A stretch of 64,000 nucleotides of DNA, from the NCBI GenBank assembly GCA_902780935.1, contig CACZHP010000006.1, forward strand, positions 1-64,000. The letters run 5' to 3'. The translations under genes were made by a program, and so were the position numbers. The notes beneath the pieces are model-generated. The model was not told the origin of the DNA, ran no database searches, and saw nothing but the letters and a program-made list of their open reading frames with translations. The stretch is from an uncultured Bacteroidia bacterium (GTDB lineage Bacteria; Bacteroidota; Bacteroidia; Bacteroidales; UBA932). Within the stretch, counting starts at the first letter, position 1, and every line of letters starts with the position of its first letter. Shown here in pieces: positions 11,472 through 20,456 of the stretch.

Positions 11472-12398
11472 TTATCTTGGTAATTGCCTGAAATTCTGGG
11501 CTTTGTCCGCCCATGTGCTGCCCTTGGTGGGGTTGATGGTTATGATGAGGCTCTCCTGGTCATGGATCCCTCCGCCAAGGTAGTCGTCCAGGGCGAGAGC
11601 TATCGCAGCGTAAACCTCTGAGCCGAATTCCCGGGAGAGAGCCATGGATATGGCGGCGGCCACCTCAGGGGTGAGGTCGCCGGCCTTCACCTTCTTCGCT
11701 TTCGGGGCTTTGGGCTGGCCGGACTGGAGCCGTTTGTTGGCGTTGCCGATCCAGCCGAAGATGAACGCCAGGATGAGGAGAGCTGTAAACACGACGAGGA
11801 TGGCGATGAAGGTCAGGACCCAACCATGGGGGTCTTTCTCCTTCATGACCTGGCTCTTGGTCTTAGCGTCCACATCTCCGTTGTAGGAACCGGGCGTCGG
11901 TCTCTGCGAGACGGTTGTCTCGAAGTCCATTTCCTTGACTCCGAACGGTACCCTGACCACGGAACAGTCGGCGGGAAGGTCAGAGGGTATCTCAATCTGG
12001 TCGATCACCGTCCTGCCATCGTTGCTGACGAGGTAAAGGGTGGAACCATTCCTCAGGGAGAAATTCGTGTAATAGGTTCCCTGGCTGGCGTTTCCGCTGG
12101 CGTAGAACACCACGCTCTGGCGGGGTCCGAGTCGTGTGGACCTGTCAGAAGTGGGAATATGATATTTCTTGAGGTCGGACTTGTCATCCGAAAGGTAGCA
12201 ACCTCCGAAGTTGACAGTTCCGTTGGATGTGTTGAACAACTCGATCCAACCTGTTCTCTGACCGTATCCGTCCGTGAGTCCGGCGGTGTTCTCGACCAGT
12301 ACCTCCCCGATGATAAGGTCGGTGAGGTTCTGCGCCCAGGCGCCAGCGCCGGCTAACAGCATGAAAACGGTCAGGAAGAATAATCTTGTATATCTCAT
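11472..12398 (-). CDS. OadG-like decarboxylase delta subunit with lamin-tail domain
   Basis: A 308-residue protein. I use the ATG at 12398 (MRYTRLFFLT), 4 bp after mmdA, which gives a clean signal peptide ending near GAWAQ. After it comes a lamin-tail-like beta domain (about 20-145; IGEVLVENTAG, GWIELFNTSN, GGCYLSDD), then a membrane helix (about 195-220) and an OadG-like cytoplasmic tail with a basic Ala/Lys linker. OadG/MmdD subunits anchor and assemble the sodium-pump decarboxylase and are usually very short. The added extracytoplasmic lamin-tail domain is the unusual feature. Confidence 0.82.
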   Translation of the reverse strand: MRYTRLFFLTVFMLLAGAGAWAQNLTDLIIGEVLVENTAGLTDGYGQRTGWIELFNTSNGTVNFGGCYLSDDKSDLKKYHIPTSDRSTRLGPRQSVVFYASGNASQGTYYTNFSLRNGSTLYLVSNDGRTVIDQIEIPSDLPADCSVVRVPFGVKEMDFETTVSQRPTPGSYNGDVDAKTKSQVMKEKDPHGWVLTFIAILVVFTALLILAFIFGWIGNANKRLQSGQPKAPKAKKVKAGDLTPEVAAAISMALSREFGSEVYAAIALALDDYLGGGIHDQESLIITINPTKGSTWADKAQNFRQLPR

Positions 12399-12402
12399 CG
12401 CC

Positions 12403-13965
12403 TTAAAGGGGAAGATTGTCATGTTTCTTCGCGGGCATCATCTGCTTCTTTCCAGCGAGTTGCTCGAGCGCTCGAATCACTCTGAAACGAGTGTTCCTGG
12501 GCTCGATGACATCATCGATGTAGCCCTTCTGGGCGGCCTGGTAGGGATTGTTGAACAATTCCTCGTACTCAGCCTTCTTCTCCTCACGGATCTTTTTCTG
12601 CTCACCGGGATCCTCAACAGCCTTGATGTCCTTGGCGTACAGCACATTGACGGCGCCGTCGGCACCCATCACAGCTATCTGGGCGGATGGCCAGGCGTAC
12701 ACAAGGTCGGCCCTCAGGTGCTTGCTGCTCATCACAATGTAGGATCCGCCATAGCTTTTCCTTAGCTCGACAGTGACTTTCGGGACCGTGGCCTCACCAT
12801 AGGCGTATAGCAACTTGGCTCCGTTAGTGATGACAGCTCCGTACTCCTGCTGCGTTCCGGGAAGGAATCCGGGCACATCGACCAGCGAGACGAGGGGAAT
12901 GTTGAAGGCGTCGCAGAAGCGGACGAAGCGGGCGCCCTTCCTCGAAGCGTTGATGTCCAGCACACCGGCCAGCATCTTGGGCTGGTTGGCGACAATTCCG
13001 ACGCTCCTCCCGTTCATGTGGGCGAACCCGACGATGATGTTCTTGGCGAAATCCTTGTGGATCTCGAAGAACTTCCCGTCGTCCACAATGGCGCTGATCA
13101 CCTTGTACATGTCGTACGGGGTGTTCGGATTGTCGGGGATTATCTCGTTGAGACTGTCGTCCATGCGGCTGACAGGGTCGTTGGTCGGAACGACCGGGGC
13201 CTCTTCCATGTTGTTCTGGGGGATATAGGAGAGTAACTCCTTGATCTTCGCTATCCCGTCCTGCTCATTATCAGCGGCGAAATGGGCCACACCGCTCTTC
13301 GAGGCGTGCACGCTGGCACCACCGAGTTCCTCCTGGCTGACTTCCTCTCCGAGGACGCTCTTCACAACGGCCGGGCCGGTGAGGAACATGTAGGAGGTGT
13401 TCTTCACCATGACGGTGAAATCCGTGAGGGCAGGGGAGTAAACCGCTCCACCGGCGCAGGGACCGAAAATTCCTGAGATCTGCGGCACCACGCCGGAGGC
13501 GAGGATATTCCTCTCGAATATCTCGCCATATCCGGCCAGCGAGTCAACACCCTCCTGGATCCTGGCTCCTCCGGAGTCATTCAGGCAGATAAATGGGGCG
13601 CCGTTACGTGTCGCCAGGTCAAGGACCTTGCATATTTTCTCGGACATGGTCTTTGAAAGCGATCCTCCCGACACGGTGAAATCCTGGGCCGCCACATACA
13701 CCAGACGGCCTCCGATAGTGCCCATGCCGGTGACGACCCCGTCTCCGTCGAAGTGCTGCTTGTCCATCCCGAAGTTGACGCAGCGGTGCTGGACAAACAT
13801 GTCAAACTCCTCGAAACTGCCTTCATCGAGAAGGAGGGAAAGCCTCTCCCTGGCGGTCAGCTTGCCTTTCTGGTGCTGGGCGTCGATCCTTTTCTGTCCT
13901 CCGCCCAGTTTGGCCGCTGCCCTGCGCTCGACCAGTCTCGCGATATTTTCCTGTTGAATGCTCAT
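12403..13965 (-). CDS. mmdA: Methylmalonyl-CoA decarboxylase alpha subunit (carboxyltransferase)
   Basis: A 520-residue biotin-dependent carboxyltransferase, with the two crotonase-like halves of the PccB/MmdA family. Features are [22 protein letters not shown], the acyl-CoA oxyanion glycines in [35 protein letters not shown], and [13 protein letters not shown] in the second half. With the biotin, beta and delta genes downstream it forms a sodium-pumping decarboxylase of the succinate-to-propionate pathway. A biotin-carboxylase gene is absent, which argues against an acyl-CoA carboxylase. Confidence 0.88.
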   Translation of the reverse strand: MSIQQENIARLVERRAAAKLGGGQKRIDAQHQKGKLTARERLSLLLDEGSFEEFDMFVQHRCVNFGMDKQHFDGDGVVTGMGTIGGRLVYVAAQDFTVSGGSLSKTMSEKICKVLDLATRNGAPFICLNDSGGARIQEGVDSLAGYGEIFERNILASGVVPQISGIFGPCAGGAVYSPALTDFTVMVKNTSYMFLTGPAVVKSVLGEEVSQEELGGASVHASKSGVAHFAADNEQDGIAKIKELLSYIPQNNMEEAPVVPTNDPVSRMDDSLNEIIPDNPNTPYDMYKVISAIVDDGKFFEIHKDFAKNIIVGFAHMNGRSVGIVANQPKMLAGVLDINASRKGARFVRFCDAFNIPLVSLVDVPGFLPGTQQEYGAVITNGAKLLYAYGEATVPKVTVELRKSYGGSYIVMSSKHLRADLVYAWPSAQIAVMGADGAVNVLYAKDIKAVEDPGEQKKIREEKKAEYEELFNNPYQAAQKGYIDDVIEPRNTRFRVIRALEQLAGKKQMMPAKKHDNLPL

Positions 13966-13987
13966 ATTCTTTGAATATTTAGAACTA

Positions 13988-14018
13988 CAAATTTACCAAG
14001 AATCCCTGGTCTTTCAAA
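13988..14018 (-). promoter_or_regulatory. Promoter of the mmd operon
   Basis: On the minus strand TTTG (14018-14015), 19 bases, then TAAATTTG (13995-13988). Both elements and the spacing match the Bacteroidota housekeeping promoter exactly. It lies 22 bp before the mmdA ATG and overlaps the 3' end of the preceding gene. Confidence 0.72.
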
Positions 14019-15258
14019 ATCTTATGCCTACTGAAAAATCCATGTAGTCAGCCTTGAATTTATGCGCTTTGATACAAACGCTGACAAAAAACGGATGCAG
14101 GGCTTCGGGATAGTACCTGATTCCGGCCCTCTCGTATAGCCAACCGTGCTCTCCGTGAATGCCCATTTTCCGCTGGAGATATATTCCCTCCTGAACGTAT
14201 AAGGCGACATTATTGTAAAAAATTTCTTGAACCAGACCTACCCCGAACGAAAAAGGGGAGTAACCTTTCGAGGCCGCATTCTCTTCCTCGCTGTAAAGGA
14301 TGCTATCTGCCCAGCGTAGGCGTTCAGTGTTGGAATTCCAGAACGCGTCAGCGGTGAATCCTGCTCCGAACCGGCCGCTGATCCTGTAGATGGCGTCGGC
14401 GCTGAGCGATGCCATAGGCCATTTCCTAAGGTTTGTTTTGGCTTGTGTCTCCCTTGATTCAGTCTTGGTGAACGCCAGCCATTCCGCGGCGCAGGCATGC
14501 ACTCCTCCTCCAGCATAGACCTCATAGTTCCAGCCTTTCCGGTACATATCCCCGGATATTCGCCTCGTTCTTAAGATGTTGCCTTTGGGAGCGATCCTTT
14601 CCTTGAAGCGATATCTCGCGGCCAGCCCTCCGCCCCAATAATTGAGACCGCCGTTTGGATAAGCGAAGCGGGCGCTGGAATTGTGCCGGACATTGATTCC
14701 AGCTTCTATGTCCAGCCTGGGCAGGACGAACCAGGTGAGGTGGCCGCCTCCGGCGGCGTAAAACAGGACAGGAGCGCTGAAAAACCAGTTCGAACGGTTC
14801 TCTATCGGGTCGTAGTACCCCGAGGAATATGACAAGCCCAGGGATATGTCATATCCGAAGCCCAGATGCCTGGTCCTCAGCAAGTCCCTGGACATTTTGC
14901 CGTACAGGGCGACCATGTCGGAATAATGTCCTTTGCCGCTTCTGAAAACTACGTCGGAGAGAGTGTTGAATGTGATCCCGATCCCGAAAACAGGATAGTT
15001 GTAGCCGGCGGCAAAGCCGTCTGTGCCGTTGGAAGGATCGGTGGCGTAGTCCAGCTCCAAGGTGTAGGAGTTGAAACCTGTCGATGTGTAGGAATCCCGG
15101 AAAGAACCTATGGTCATCCTGTCGGCTCCAGCCTTCAGGCTCCAGGGCGTTTTATCCGCCTGAGCCGCAACGCGCGGACATGACAAACCCTGGACCGCTA
15201 CGCAGACCAGGGTTGTGAGTATGAGTCCTTTAAGCCTCTCCATCGCCGGAGGAATCAT
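14014..15258 (-). CDS. PagL-like lipid A 3-O-deacylase / acyloxyacyl hydrolase family outer-membrane protein
   Basis: A 414-residue exported beta-barrel protein. A signal peptide (about residues 6-33, ending RVAAQA) is followed by alternating beta strands rich in aromatic and glycine residues, ending in an aromatic (IRF) as outer-membrane barrels do. The block RHNSSARFAYPNGGLNYWG contains H192 and S194 with the His-x-Ser spacing of the PagL active site, and resembles Bacteroidota PagL-like proteins. The ATG overlaps the yebC stop (ATGA), so it is coupled to yebC. A later ATG at 15243 is also possible. Enzymatic function is inferred from the motif only. Confidence 0.66.
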   Translation of the reverse strand: MIPPAMERLKGLILTTLVCVAVQGLSCPRVAAQADKTPWSLKAGADRMTIGSFRDSYTSTGFNSYTLELDYATDPSNGTDGFAAGYNYPVFGIGITFNTLSDVVFRSGKGHYSDMVALYGKMSRDLLRTRHLGFGYDISLGLSYSSGYYDPIENRSNWFFSAPVLFYAAGGGHLTWFVLPRLDIEAGINVRHNSSARFAYPNGGLNYWGGGLAARYRFKERIAPKGNILRTRRISGDMYRKGWNYEVYAGGGVHACAAEWLAFTKTESRETQAKTNLRKWPMASLSADAIYRISGRFGAGFTADAFWNSNTERLRWADSILYSEEENAASKGYSPFSFGVGLVQEIFYNNVALYVQEGIYLQRKMGIHGEHGWLYERAGIRYYPEALHPFFVSVCIKAHKFKADYMDFSVGIRF

Positions 15259-16010
15259 TCCTCGGCGGGTTTCATCGTGTTATAGACAGCGGTGACATCG
15301 TCGTCGTCCTCGAGGAGTCCTGTGAGTTTGTCAAGAGTCTCCCTCTGCTCGGGGGTGACATCTTTCAGCTCGGTGTTGGGAATCCTCTCGAATCCTCCGG
15401 ACACAAGCTCGTAGCCGTTGTCCTCTATGAACTTCTGGATGGCGCCATATGAGCTGTAGGCTCCGTAGATGACGATGTTCCTGGTGACGTTGCCGTCCTC
15501 ATCCTCCTGCTCCTCGGTAAAGACTTCGGGATCATCGTCGCAGTCGCAGAGTTCCAGCTGAAGCTCCTCTATGTCAAGGCCTTCCTGATCTTTGATGCGG
15601 AATACGCACTTGTGGTCGAACATGAAGCTGACGCTTCCGCTGGTGCCCAGAGCTCCTCCGCATTTGGTGAAGTAGCTGCGGACATTAGCGACAGTCCTGG
15701 TATTGTTGTCAGTGGCGGCTTCCACGAGATAAGCGATGCCGTGGGGGCCATAGCCCTCGTAGACTATCTCCTTGAAATCACCCTGGTCTTTCTCAAGGGC
15801 TTTCTTGATAGCCCTCTCGACATTCTCCTTGGGCATGTTCTCGCTCCTGGCCTCGGCCATGAGCGCCCTAAGCCTGGGGTTGCCGGTCACATCCGGTCCG
15901 CCCTGCTTGACAGCGATAGTAATCTCCTTCCCGATCTTGGTGAAGGTCTTGGCCATGTGACCCCATCTCTTGAATTTCCTTTCCTTGCGGAACTCAAACG
16001 CTCTTCCCAT
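15255..16010 (-). CDS. yebC: YebC/PmpR family translation or transcription factor
   Basis: A 251-residue YebC/TACO1 family protein. It starts MGRAFEFRKERKFKRWGHMAKTFTK, which is the usual N-terminus, and continues with GGPDVTGNPRLRALMAEARSENMPKENVERAI and YEGYGPHGIAYLVEA. Members bind nucleic acids or the ribosome and help translation of difficult sequences; older annotation calls them transcriptional regulators. The C-terminal half has the acidic DEDGNVTRN stretch. It sits 2 bp after the TPR gene. Confidence 0.93.
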   Translation of the reverse strand: MGRAFEFRKERKFKRWGHMAKTFTKIGKEITIAVKQGGPDVTGNPRLRALMAEARSENMPKENVERAIKKALEKDQGDFKEIVYEGYGPHGIAYLVEAATDNNTRTVANVRSYFTKCGGALGTSGSVSFMFDHKCVFRIKDQEGLDIEELQLELCDCDDDPEVFTEEQEDEDGNVTRNIVIYGAYSSYGAIQKFIEDNGYELVSGGFERIPNTELKDVTPEQRETLDKLTGLLEDDDDVTAVYNTMKPAEE

Positions 16011-16012
16011 GA

Positions 16013-16696
16013 CTATTTCGCGCTTTCAATCCTGGAGATGTACTTGTCGATATCGTATCCCTCCATTGACTGAGGATACTTGTCCTTGATGGTCTTGTAA
16101 TAAGACAGAGCCTTGGCGTTGTCGCCGAGCTGCTCGCAGACCACGCCGGCCTTGAGCATATAGGTGGCGGCGAACATGTTGTCACCGGCGGCGATGGCCT
16201 TGTCGAAATAGTTCAGGGCCTCCTTGTAGTTCTCCAGGCCGGTGTAGGCGTCACCGATGCAACCGAGGGCGCGGGCCTTGAGAATGCTCTCCTCGCCTTT
16301 GTACTTCTTCAGGTAATCGATAGCCTCCTGGTAGTGACCGAGCTGGAGCTCGCAGATTCCGGCATAGAAGTACACATCCTTACCGGCCTTGGCTCCGAAA
16401 TCGTCGATGATCTGGGAGAACCCGAGCACGTTGCCGTCCCCGTTGAGGGCGAGGTCATACTCACCCGCGCGGAAATTGGCCTCGGCGGGATACATCTGGG
16501 CGGCGGCCTCGCGGCTCTTCGGCTGGTAGTAGAACTTGTAGAAGGCCACGATAGCGAGTCCGATGACCAGCAGCGCTATCAGGATGGAGTAGATGGTCTT
16601 TTTGTTTTCACGGAAGAACTGGTCGGTCCTGGAGACGGTCTCGTTCACTCTCTCCTGACGTTCCTGCTCTTTCAAGTCAGCTGTTTTCTTTGCCAT
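16013..16696 (-). CDS. Membrane-anchored tetratricopeptide repeat protein
   Basis: A 227-residue protein with a charged cytoplasmic N-terminus, one membrane helix (about 35-55, IYSILIALLVIGLAIVAFYKFYY) and a periplasmic domain of about four TPR units (GHYQEAIDYLKKYKG, ENYKEALNYFDKAIA, GDNAKALSYYKTI). The layout resembles YfgM-like proteins that act near the Sec translocon and chaperones, but no exact partner can be named. First gene of the TPR-yebC-PagL-like unit. Confidence 0.8.
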   Translation of the reverse strand: MAKKTADLKEQERQERVNETVSRTDQFFRENKKTIYSILIALLVIGLAIVAFYKFYYQPKSREAAAQMYPAEANFRAGEYDLALNGDGNVLGFSQIIDDFGAKAGKDVYFYAGICELQLGHYQEAIDYLKKYKGEESILKARALGCIGDAYTGLENYKEALNYFDKAIAAGDNMFAATYMLKAGVVCEQLGDNAKALSYYKTIKDKYPQSMEGYDIDKYISRIESAK

Positions 16697-16744
16697 TTCT
16701 ATTTCTTTTTTGTTTTATTGTCTTTTAACTTCCATGACAGTCCG

Positions 16745-16762
16745 CGAAAATAGAAAAAATTG
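16745..16762 (-). promoter_or_regulatory. -7 element for the TPR-yebC operon
   Basis: The minus strand reads TATTTTCG (16752-16745), one base off TAnnTTTG, with ATTG about 20 bases upstream. It lies 48 bp before the TPR gene and back to back with the recF promoter in a 123-bp divergent gap. Confidence 0.4.
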
Positions 16763-16799
16763 TTTAATCATGCAATATGATTATCTTTGCTTATCTTCG
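16759..16799 (+). promoter_or_regulatory. Promoter of recF operon
   Basis: ATTG (16759-16762), 19 bases, then TATCTTTG (16782-16789), an exact -7 element. A second copy, TATCTTCG, follows ten bases later (16792-16799). Either could serve recF, whose ATG is at 16820. Confidence 0.55.
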
Positions 16800-16819
16800 C
16801 GACAAAGACTTCTTTTGGG

Positions 16820-17926
16820 ATGCCGACGCTTAAGAAAATAGCCATCCAGGACTTCAGGAACATCGTTCTGCAGGAGCTTTCCTTCTCCCCGAACATCAAT
16901 TGCGTTTCGGGAAACAACGGGGAGGGAAAGACCAACCTCATGGATGCTATCTGGTACTTGTCCATGACTAAGAGCGCGTTCTCTTCCACGGACAGGTTCA
17001 ATTTCCGTCACGGGACAGACGCGTTCGCGATCTCGGGGGTCTTTGACATGGGGGACGGCCTTCAGACCCGCTTCTCCGTGAGGGTTGATTCAAAGGGAGA
17101 GAAAAAGGTCCGTCGGGATGATAAGCCGTATTCGAGGGTGGCTGACCATATCGGGGTTCTCCCGATTGTAATGGTCTCTCCTTCAGACATTTCCTTGGTG
17201 AGCGAGAGCGGGGAGGACCGCCGCCGTTTCGTCAATTCCGTGCTGTCCCAGATGGACAGGGAATATCTTTCGGCTGTCCAGCAATACAACCGCCTGCTTT
17301 TCCAGCGCAACAAGATGCTCAAGGACGGGACTTTCGACGACTCCCTCCTTGGAATATTCGACGAGCGGATGGGCGAATACGCTTCAAGGGTGTACCAGTC
17401 CAGGGAGAGTTTTATAAAAGATCTGGAACCTGTTGTCTCTGAATATTATAAGGCTCTTTCCGGAGGGAAGGAGACTGTGTCGGTAAGCTACGTCTCGGAT
17501 CTTGCCAAGGCTCCTCTTGAGGACCTTCTGAAGGCTTCCAGGGAGAAGGACCTGGCGCTAAGGTACACCACCTCCGGAGTGCAGAGGGATGATTTCATCT
17601 TCAAGATGGACGGTTATCCGATACGCCGTTGCGGCTCGCAAGGGCAGCAGAAGTCTTTCCTTGTCTCCCTCAAGCTAGCTCAGTACGAGATAATGAAGAA
17701 GCGTTACGGATTTCCCCCGACCCTGCTTCTGGACGATGCTTTTGACAAGCTGGACATGGGAAGGATCGGCAATCTGCTGGGCATGGTGGCCGGCAGTGAT
17801 TTCGGCCAGATATTCATCACCGACAGCAACAAGGTCCGCATGGCCGGGATAGTTGACAAGCTGACGGCGGCCAGGGCCTACTTCGAGGCTGTCGGCGGAG
17901 AGTTCAAGGAGGCCGGCGATGCCTGA
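16820..17926 (+). CDS. recF: DNA replication and repair protein RecF
   Basis: A 368-residue SMC/ABC-like ATPase that loads RecA at single-strand gaps with RecO and RecR. Walker A is GNNGEGKT (residues 31-38). The ABC signature region is CGSQGQQKSFLVSLKLAQ and Walker B is LLLDDAFDKLD. I start at the ATG at 16820 (MPTLKKIAIQDFRN), the canonical N-terminus. An in-frame ATG at 16787 overlaps the likely promoter. It overlaps the next gene by 8 bp. Confidence 0.95.
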   Translation: MPTLKKIAIQDFRNIVLQELSFSPNINCVSGNNGEGKTNLMDAIWYLSMTKSAFSSTDRFNFRHGTDAFAISGVFDMGDGLQTRFSVRVDSKGEKKVRRDDKPYSRVADHIGVLPIVMVSPSDISLVSESGEDRRRFVNSVLSQMDREYLSAVQQYNRLLFQRNKMLKDGTFDDSLLGIFDERMGEYASRVYQSRESFIKDLEPVVSEYYKALSGGKETVSVSYVSDLAKAPLEDLLKASREKDLALRYTTSGVQRDDFIFKMDGYPIRRCGSQGQQKSFLVSLKLAQYEIMKKRYGFPPTLLLDDAFDKLDMGRIGNLLGMVAGSDFGQIFITDSNKVRMAGIVDKLTAARAYFEAVGGEFKEAGDA

Positions 17927-18263
17927 ATACCGCAAGATAAAGGGGGTTCCCAGGAAAGAGGCCCTGGGAATGGATCAGATCGTGCCTTTGTTCGTGCGGT
18001 CGAGGGGGCTTAGCGCGGGGCTCAACACCAGGAGGATATTCTCCGCCTGGGACGAGGTGTCAGGAGTCAAGGACTTTACGCTCAGGAAGTTCTATCGGGA
18101 TGGAAAGCTTTACGTGACCTTGTCCTCGTCGATGGTCCGTACCCATGTGGAGCTTCAGAAAGACTCGATTCTTCAAGCCGTGAACTCTTTCCTGGAGAAA
18201 GACGGCCTGTTCGACAAGACATGCTCCAAGGTGGGCTTAGTGAAGGAAATAATTCTCAAGTGA
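17919..18263 (+). CDS. DUF721 (DciA-like) protein
   Basis: A 114-residue DUF721 protein. The core KFYRDGKLYVTLSSSMVRTHVELQKDSILQAVN is the small KH-like fold shared with DciA, the bacterial loader/operator of the replicative helicase. It overlaps recF by 8 bp; recF-DUF721 pairing recurs in several phyla and points to replication or repair. Helicase loading is inferred from family. Confidence 0.8.
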   Translation: MPEYRKIKGVPRKEALGMDQIVPLFVRSRGLSAGLNTRRIFSAWDEVSGVKDFTLRKFYRDGKLYVTLSSSMVRTHVELQKDSILQAVNSFLEKDGLFDKTCSKVGLVKEIILK

Positions 18264-18264
18264 T

Positions 18265-19314
18265 ATGGAAGAAGGCAAGATAAAGATAGTCGTTGACGAC
18301 GCCATCCCGTTCATCTCCGGGGTCCTGGAACCGTACGCCGATGTAGTCTATAAAGGCGGCCGGGAGATATGCAGGGAGGACTTGCTCGACGCGCAGGCCC
18401 TGATCATCCGCACCAGGACGAAGTGCGACGCCGCCCTCCTTGACGGCACTTCAGTCAAGTTCATAGCCACTGCCACCATCGGTACCGACCATATTGACCA
18501 TGATTATTGCGACAGCAAAGGTATAACCGTGCGCAACGCTGCCGGATGCAACGCCGGAGGAGTGATGAACTATGTGTTCTCGGCTCTTTACGGGGTGGCT
18601 TCCCGCAAGGCCATTAGCCTGGATGGGGTCAATCTTGGCATCGTGGGAGTCGGTAACGTGGGCGGCAGGGTTGACAGGGTCGCCGGGTACCTTGGGTTCA
18701 AGGTCCTTAAGAATGATCCTCCCAGGATGGCGGCAGAGGGCACCGAGGGGTTCTGCGATCTGGATTATCTCCTTGAAAACGCCCAGGTCGTGACCATGCA
18801 TGTGCCCCTGGACGAGACGACTTTCCGTATGTGTGACGACTCTTTCTTCGCCAAGATGCGTCCCGGGGCTATATTCATCAATGCGTCCCGCGGCGAGGTA
18901 GTGGATGACGCCGCCCTGAAAAGGGCTGTCCCCAAGCTCGGCCCGATCATCATCGACACTTGGAACAACGAGCCGGACATCGACAGGGAACTCCTGGACA
19001 TGGTGGATATAGCCACTCCCCATATCGCCGGTTACTCTTATCAGGGTAAGCAGAACGGCACGGCCGCTTCAGTGAGGGCGCTGGCGAGGTTCTTCGGGTT
19101 CGAGAAACTCTATGAGTTCTTCCCCAAGACCGAAGTCGAGAGCCTGGAGGCCGTCAAACTGGACCTCAAAGGAAAAAGGCAGGGTGAGATCACCTCTGCC
19201 TTGCAATATAACTATCCGATATTCACGGACGATTTCATGTTCCGGATGGATCCCGGTGCTTTCGAGAGCCTTCGCTCCCATTACCAGTACCGCCGGGAGT
19301 TCTACATCGACTAA
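18265..19314 (+). CDS. pdxB: 4-phosphoerythronate dehydrogenase
   Basis: A 349-residue D-2-hydroxyacid dehydrogenase of the PdxB type, oxidising 4-phospho-erythronate in pyridoxal-phosphate synthesis. The Rossmann glycines are GIVGVGNVGGRV (about 128-139). The catalytic set is Arg in NASRGEVVDD, Glu in NNEPDID and His in TPHIAGYSYQGKQNG. The last block plus the C-terminal extension (about 265-349) separates PdxB from SerA-type enzymes. It starts 1 bp after the DUF721 gene. Confidence 0.92.
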   Translation: MEEGKIKIVVDDAIPFISGVLEPYADVVYKGGREICREDLLDAQALIIRTRTKCDAALLDGTSVKFIATATIGTDHIDHDYCDSKGITVRNAAGCNAGGVMNYVFSALYGVASRKAISLDGVNLGIVGVGNVGGRVDRVAGYLGFKVLKNDPPRMAAEGTEGFCDLDYLLENAQVVTMHVPLDETTFRMCDDSFFAKMRPGAIFINASRGEVVDDAALKRAVPKLGPIIIDTWNNEPDIDRELLDMVDIATPHIAGYSYQGKQNGTAASVRALARFFGFEKLYEFFPKTEVESLEAVKLDLKGKRQGEITSALQYNYPIFTDDFMFRMDPGAFESLRSHYQYRREFYID

Positions 19315-19320
19315 GAAGTT

Positions 19321-20091
19321 CTACTTGGTAGCGCTTTTGACCTTGCCATTCTCCTTGTAAGCGACCTCTCCAGAGCCGCTCACGCTGGCCGTGACTTTCT
19401 TTGCCTCCATGTTGCCGGAATAGAATGATCCTGAGCCGCTTTTGTACAGTATGAGTTCGTTCGCGCTCCCTTCGAGGTTCACATCTCCGGATCCTTCAGC
19501 TGTCACATAGACGACATCTCCGCGGATCGTAGCTCTCATGTCTCCTGATCCGGTCTTGTTTATGGTGACCGGGCCGCTGATCTCGCATTCATCCATAATC
19601 ACGTCCCCGGAACCGCTTGCGCTGATGGTTAAAGACTGGCCCCGAAGCGTCTTCCCGAAATGGATGTCCCCGCTTCCTTTCTTATTCAATACCGAGATGC
19701 CAGGGGCATAAATAGTGACTTTCTCATCGTTGGCGACGATCACCCCTCTGTCGTTGGTGTTGAAGAATATCCTCAAGGTGCCTGCCTCGTTTTCTACCTT
19801 GACCTCATCCCTTGAACGATGAGTTCCTGACACGAGGACTTCCGGCTCGCCTTCCCGAGGAATGAAAGTGACATCCATCCAGTTGGATACCTCAAGGATG
19901 TTAAACTCCCCGGGATGGAACACCGCGGGCTCTGATTCTGAGTAAACAACCTCGGAAAACACCTTTCGGTAGCTTATCTCACTCTTGATCTTCTCCTTGG
20001 CCTCATCGCTGACCCTGATATAGCAGGAGGAGGCTCCGGCAGCCGCTGCCGCCAAGGCGATGGCGGCTATTGTGATCTTTATGCTTTTCAT
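19321..20091 (-). CDS. DUF2807 (head GIN domain) lipoprotein
   Basis: A 256-residue exported protein. The signal peptide has a lipobox-like end AAGASSC (Cys about residue 23). The rest is a right-handed parallel-beta domain with repeats of the kind NKKGSGDIHFG, SASGSGDVIMDE, NKTGSGDMRATI, TAEGSGDVNLEG, YKSGSGSFYSG and SVSGSGEVAYKE, typical of the 'putative auto-transporter adhesin, head GIN' family. It is the last gene of the ABC-GntR unit; the link suggests an envelope-stress or surface role, but function is unknown. Confidence 0.85.
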   Translation of the reverse strand: MKSIKITIAAIALAAAAAGASSCYIRVSDEAKEKIKSEISYRKVFSEVVYSESEPAVFHPGEFNILEVSNWMDVTFIPREGEPEVLVSGTHRSRDEVKVENEAGTLRIFFNTNDRGVIVANDEKVTIYAPGISVLNKKGSGDIHFGKTLRGQSLTISASGSGDVIMDECEISGPVTINKTGSGDMRATIRGDVVYVTAEGSGDVNLEGSANELILYKSGSGSFYSGNMEAKKVTASVSGSGEVAYKENGKVKSATK

Positions 20092-20099
20092 GTTATAAT

Positions 20100-20444
20100 C
20101 TATTTATTGTCAAATATTTCCTCGGGTTTGAGACCCAATAGTTCCATCTTCCGGATAAAGACCGGGACATCCTCTTTGAGGAATTCTTCCCGGGAGTTGC
20201 CGAGCACGATCTCCTTAGCGTCGTCGGAAATGAAATACCCGATGCCGCGCTTGTTGTGAATGACCCCCTCGGTGGTGAGCCTCTCGTAGGTCCTCATCAC
20301 GGTGTTCGGGTTGACTCCGATCGTCGCCCCGTATTCCCGGACTGACGGGATCCTGTCTCCAGGTTTCAGGTCGCCGGAGAGTATCCTCTCCAGGATGGTG
20401 TCACGGATCTGGAGGAATATGGCTTTGTTTGAATTGAATTCCAT
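20100..20444 (-). CDS. GntR-family repressor, YtrA subfamily
   Basis: A 114-residue regulator with an N-terminal winged helix (FNSNKAIFLQIRDTILERIL, GDRIPSVREYGATIGVNPNTVMRTYERL, KRGIGYFIS) and only a short C-terminal tail, which is the YtrA subfamily layout. Such proteins are usually encoded within the ABC transporter operon that they repress. Here the ABC genes lie just upstream (12-bp gap) and an AGTGTA-N12-TACAC operator-like repeat lies at the operon promoter, suggesting autoregulation. Confidence 0.9.
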   Translation of the reverse strand: MEFNSNKAIFLQIRDTILERILSGDLKPGDRIPSVREYGATIGVNPNTVMRTYERLTTEGVIHNKRGIGYFISDDAKEIVLGNSREEFLKEDVPVFIRKMELLGLKPEEIFDNK

Positions 20445-20456
20445 AGTCTTAATATA

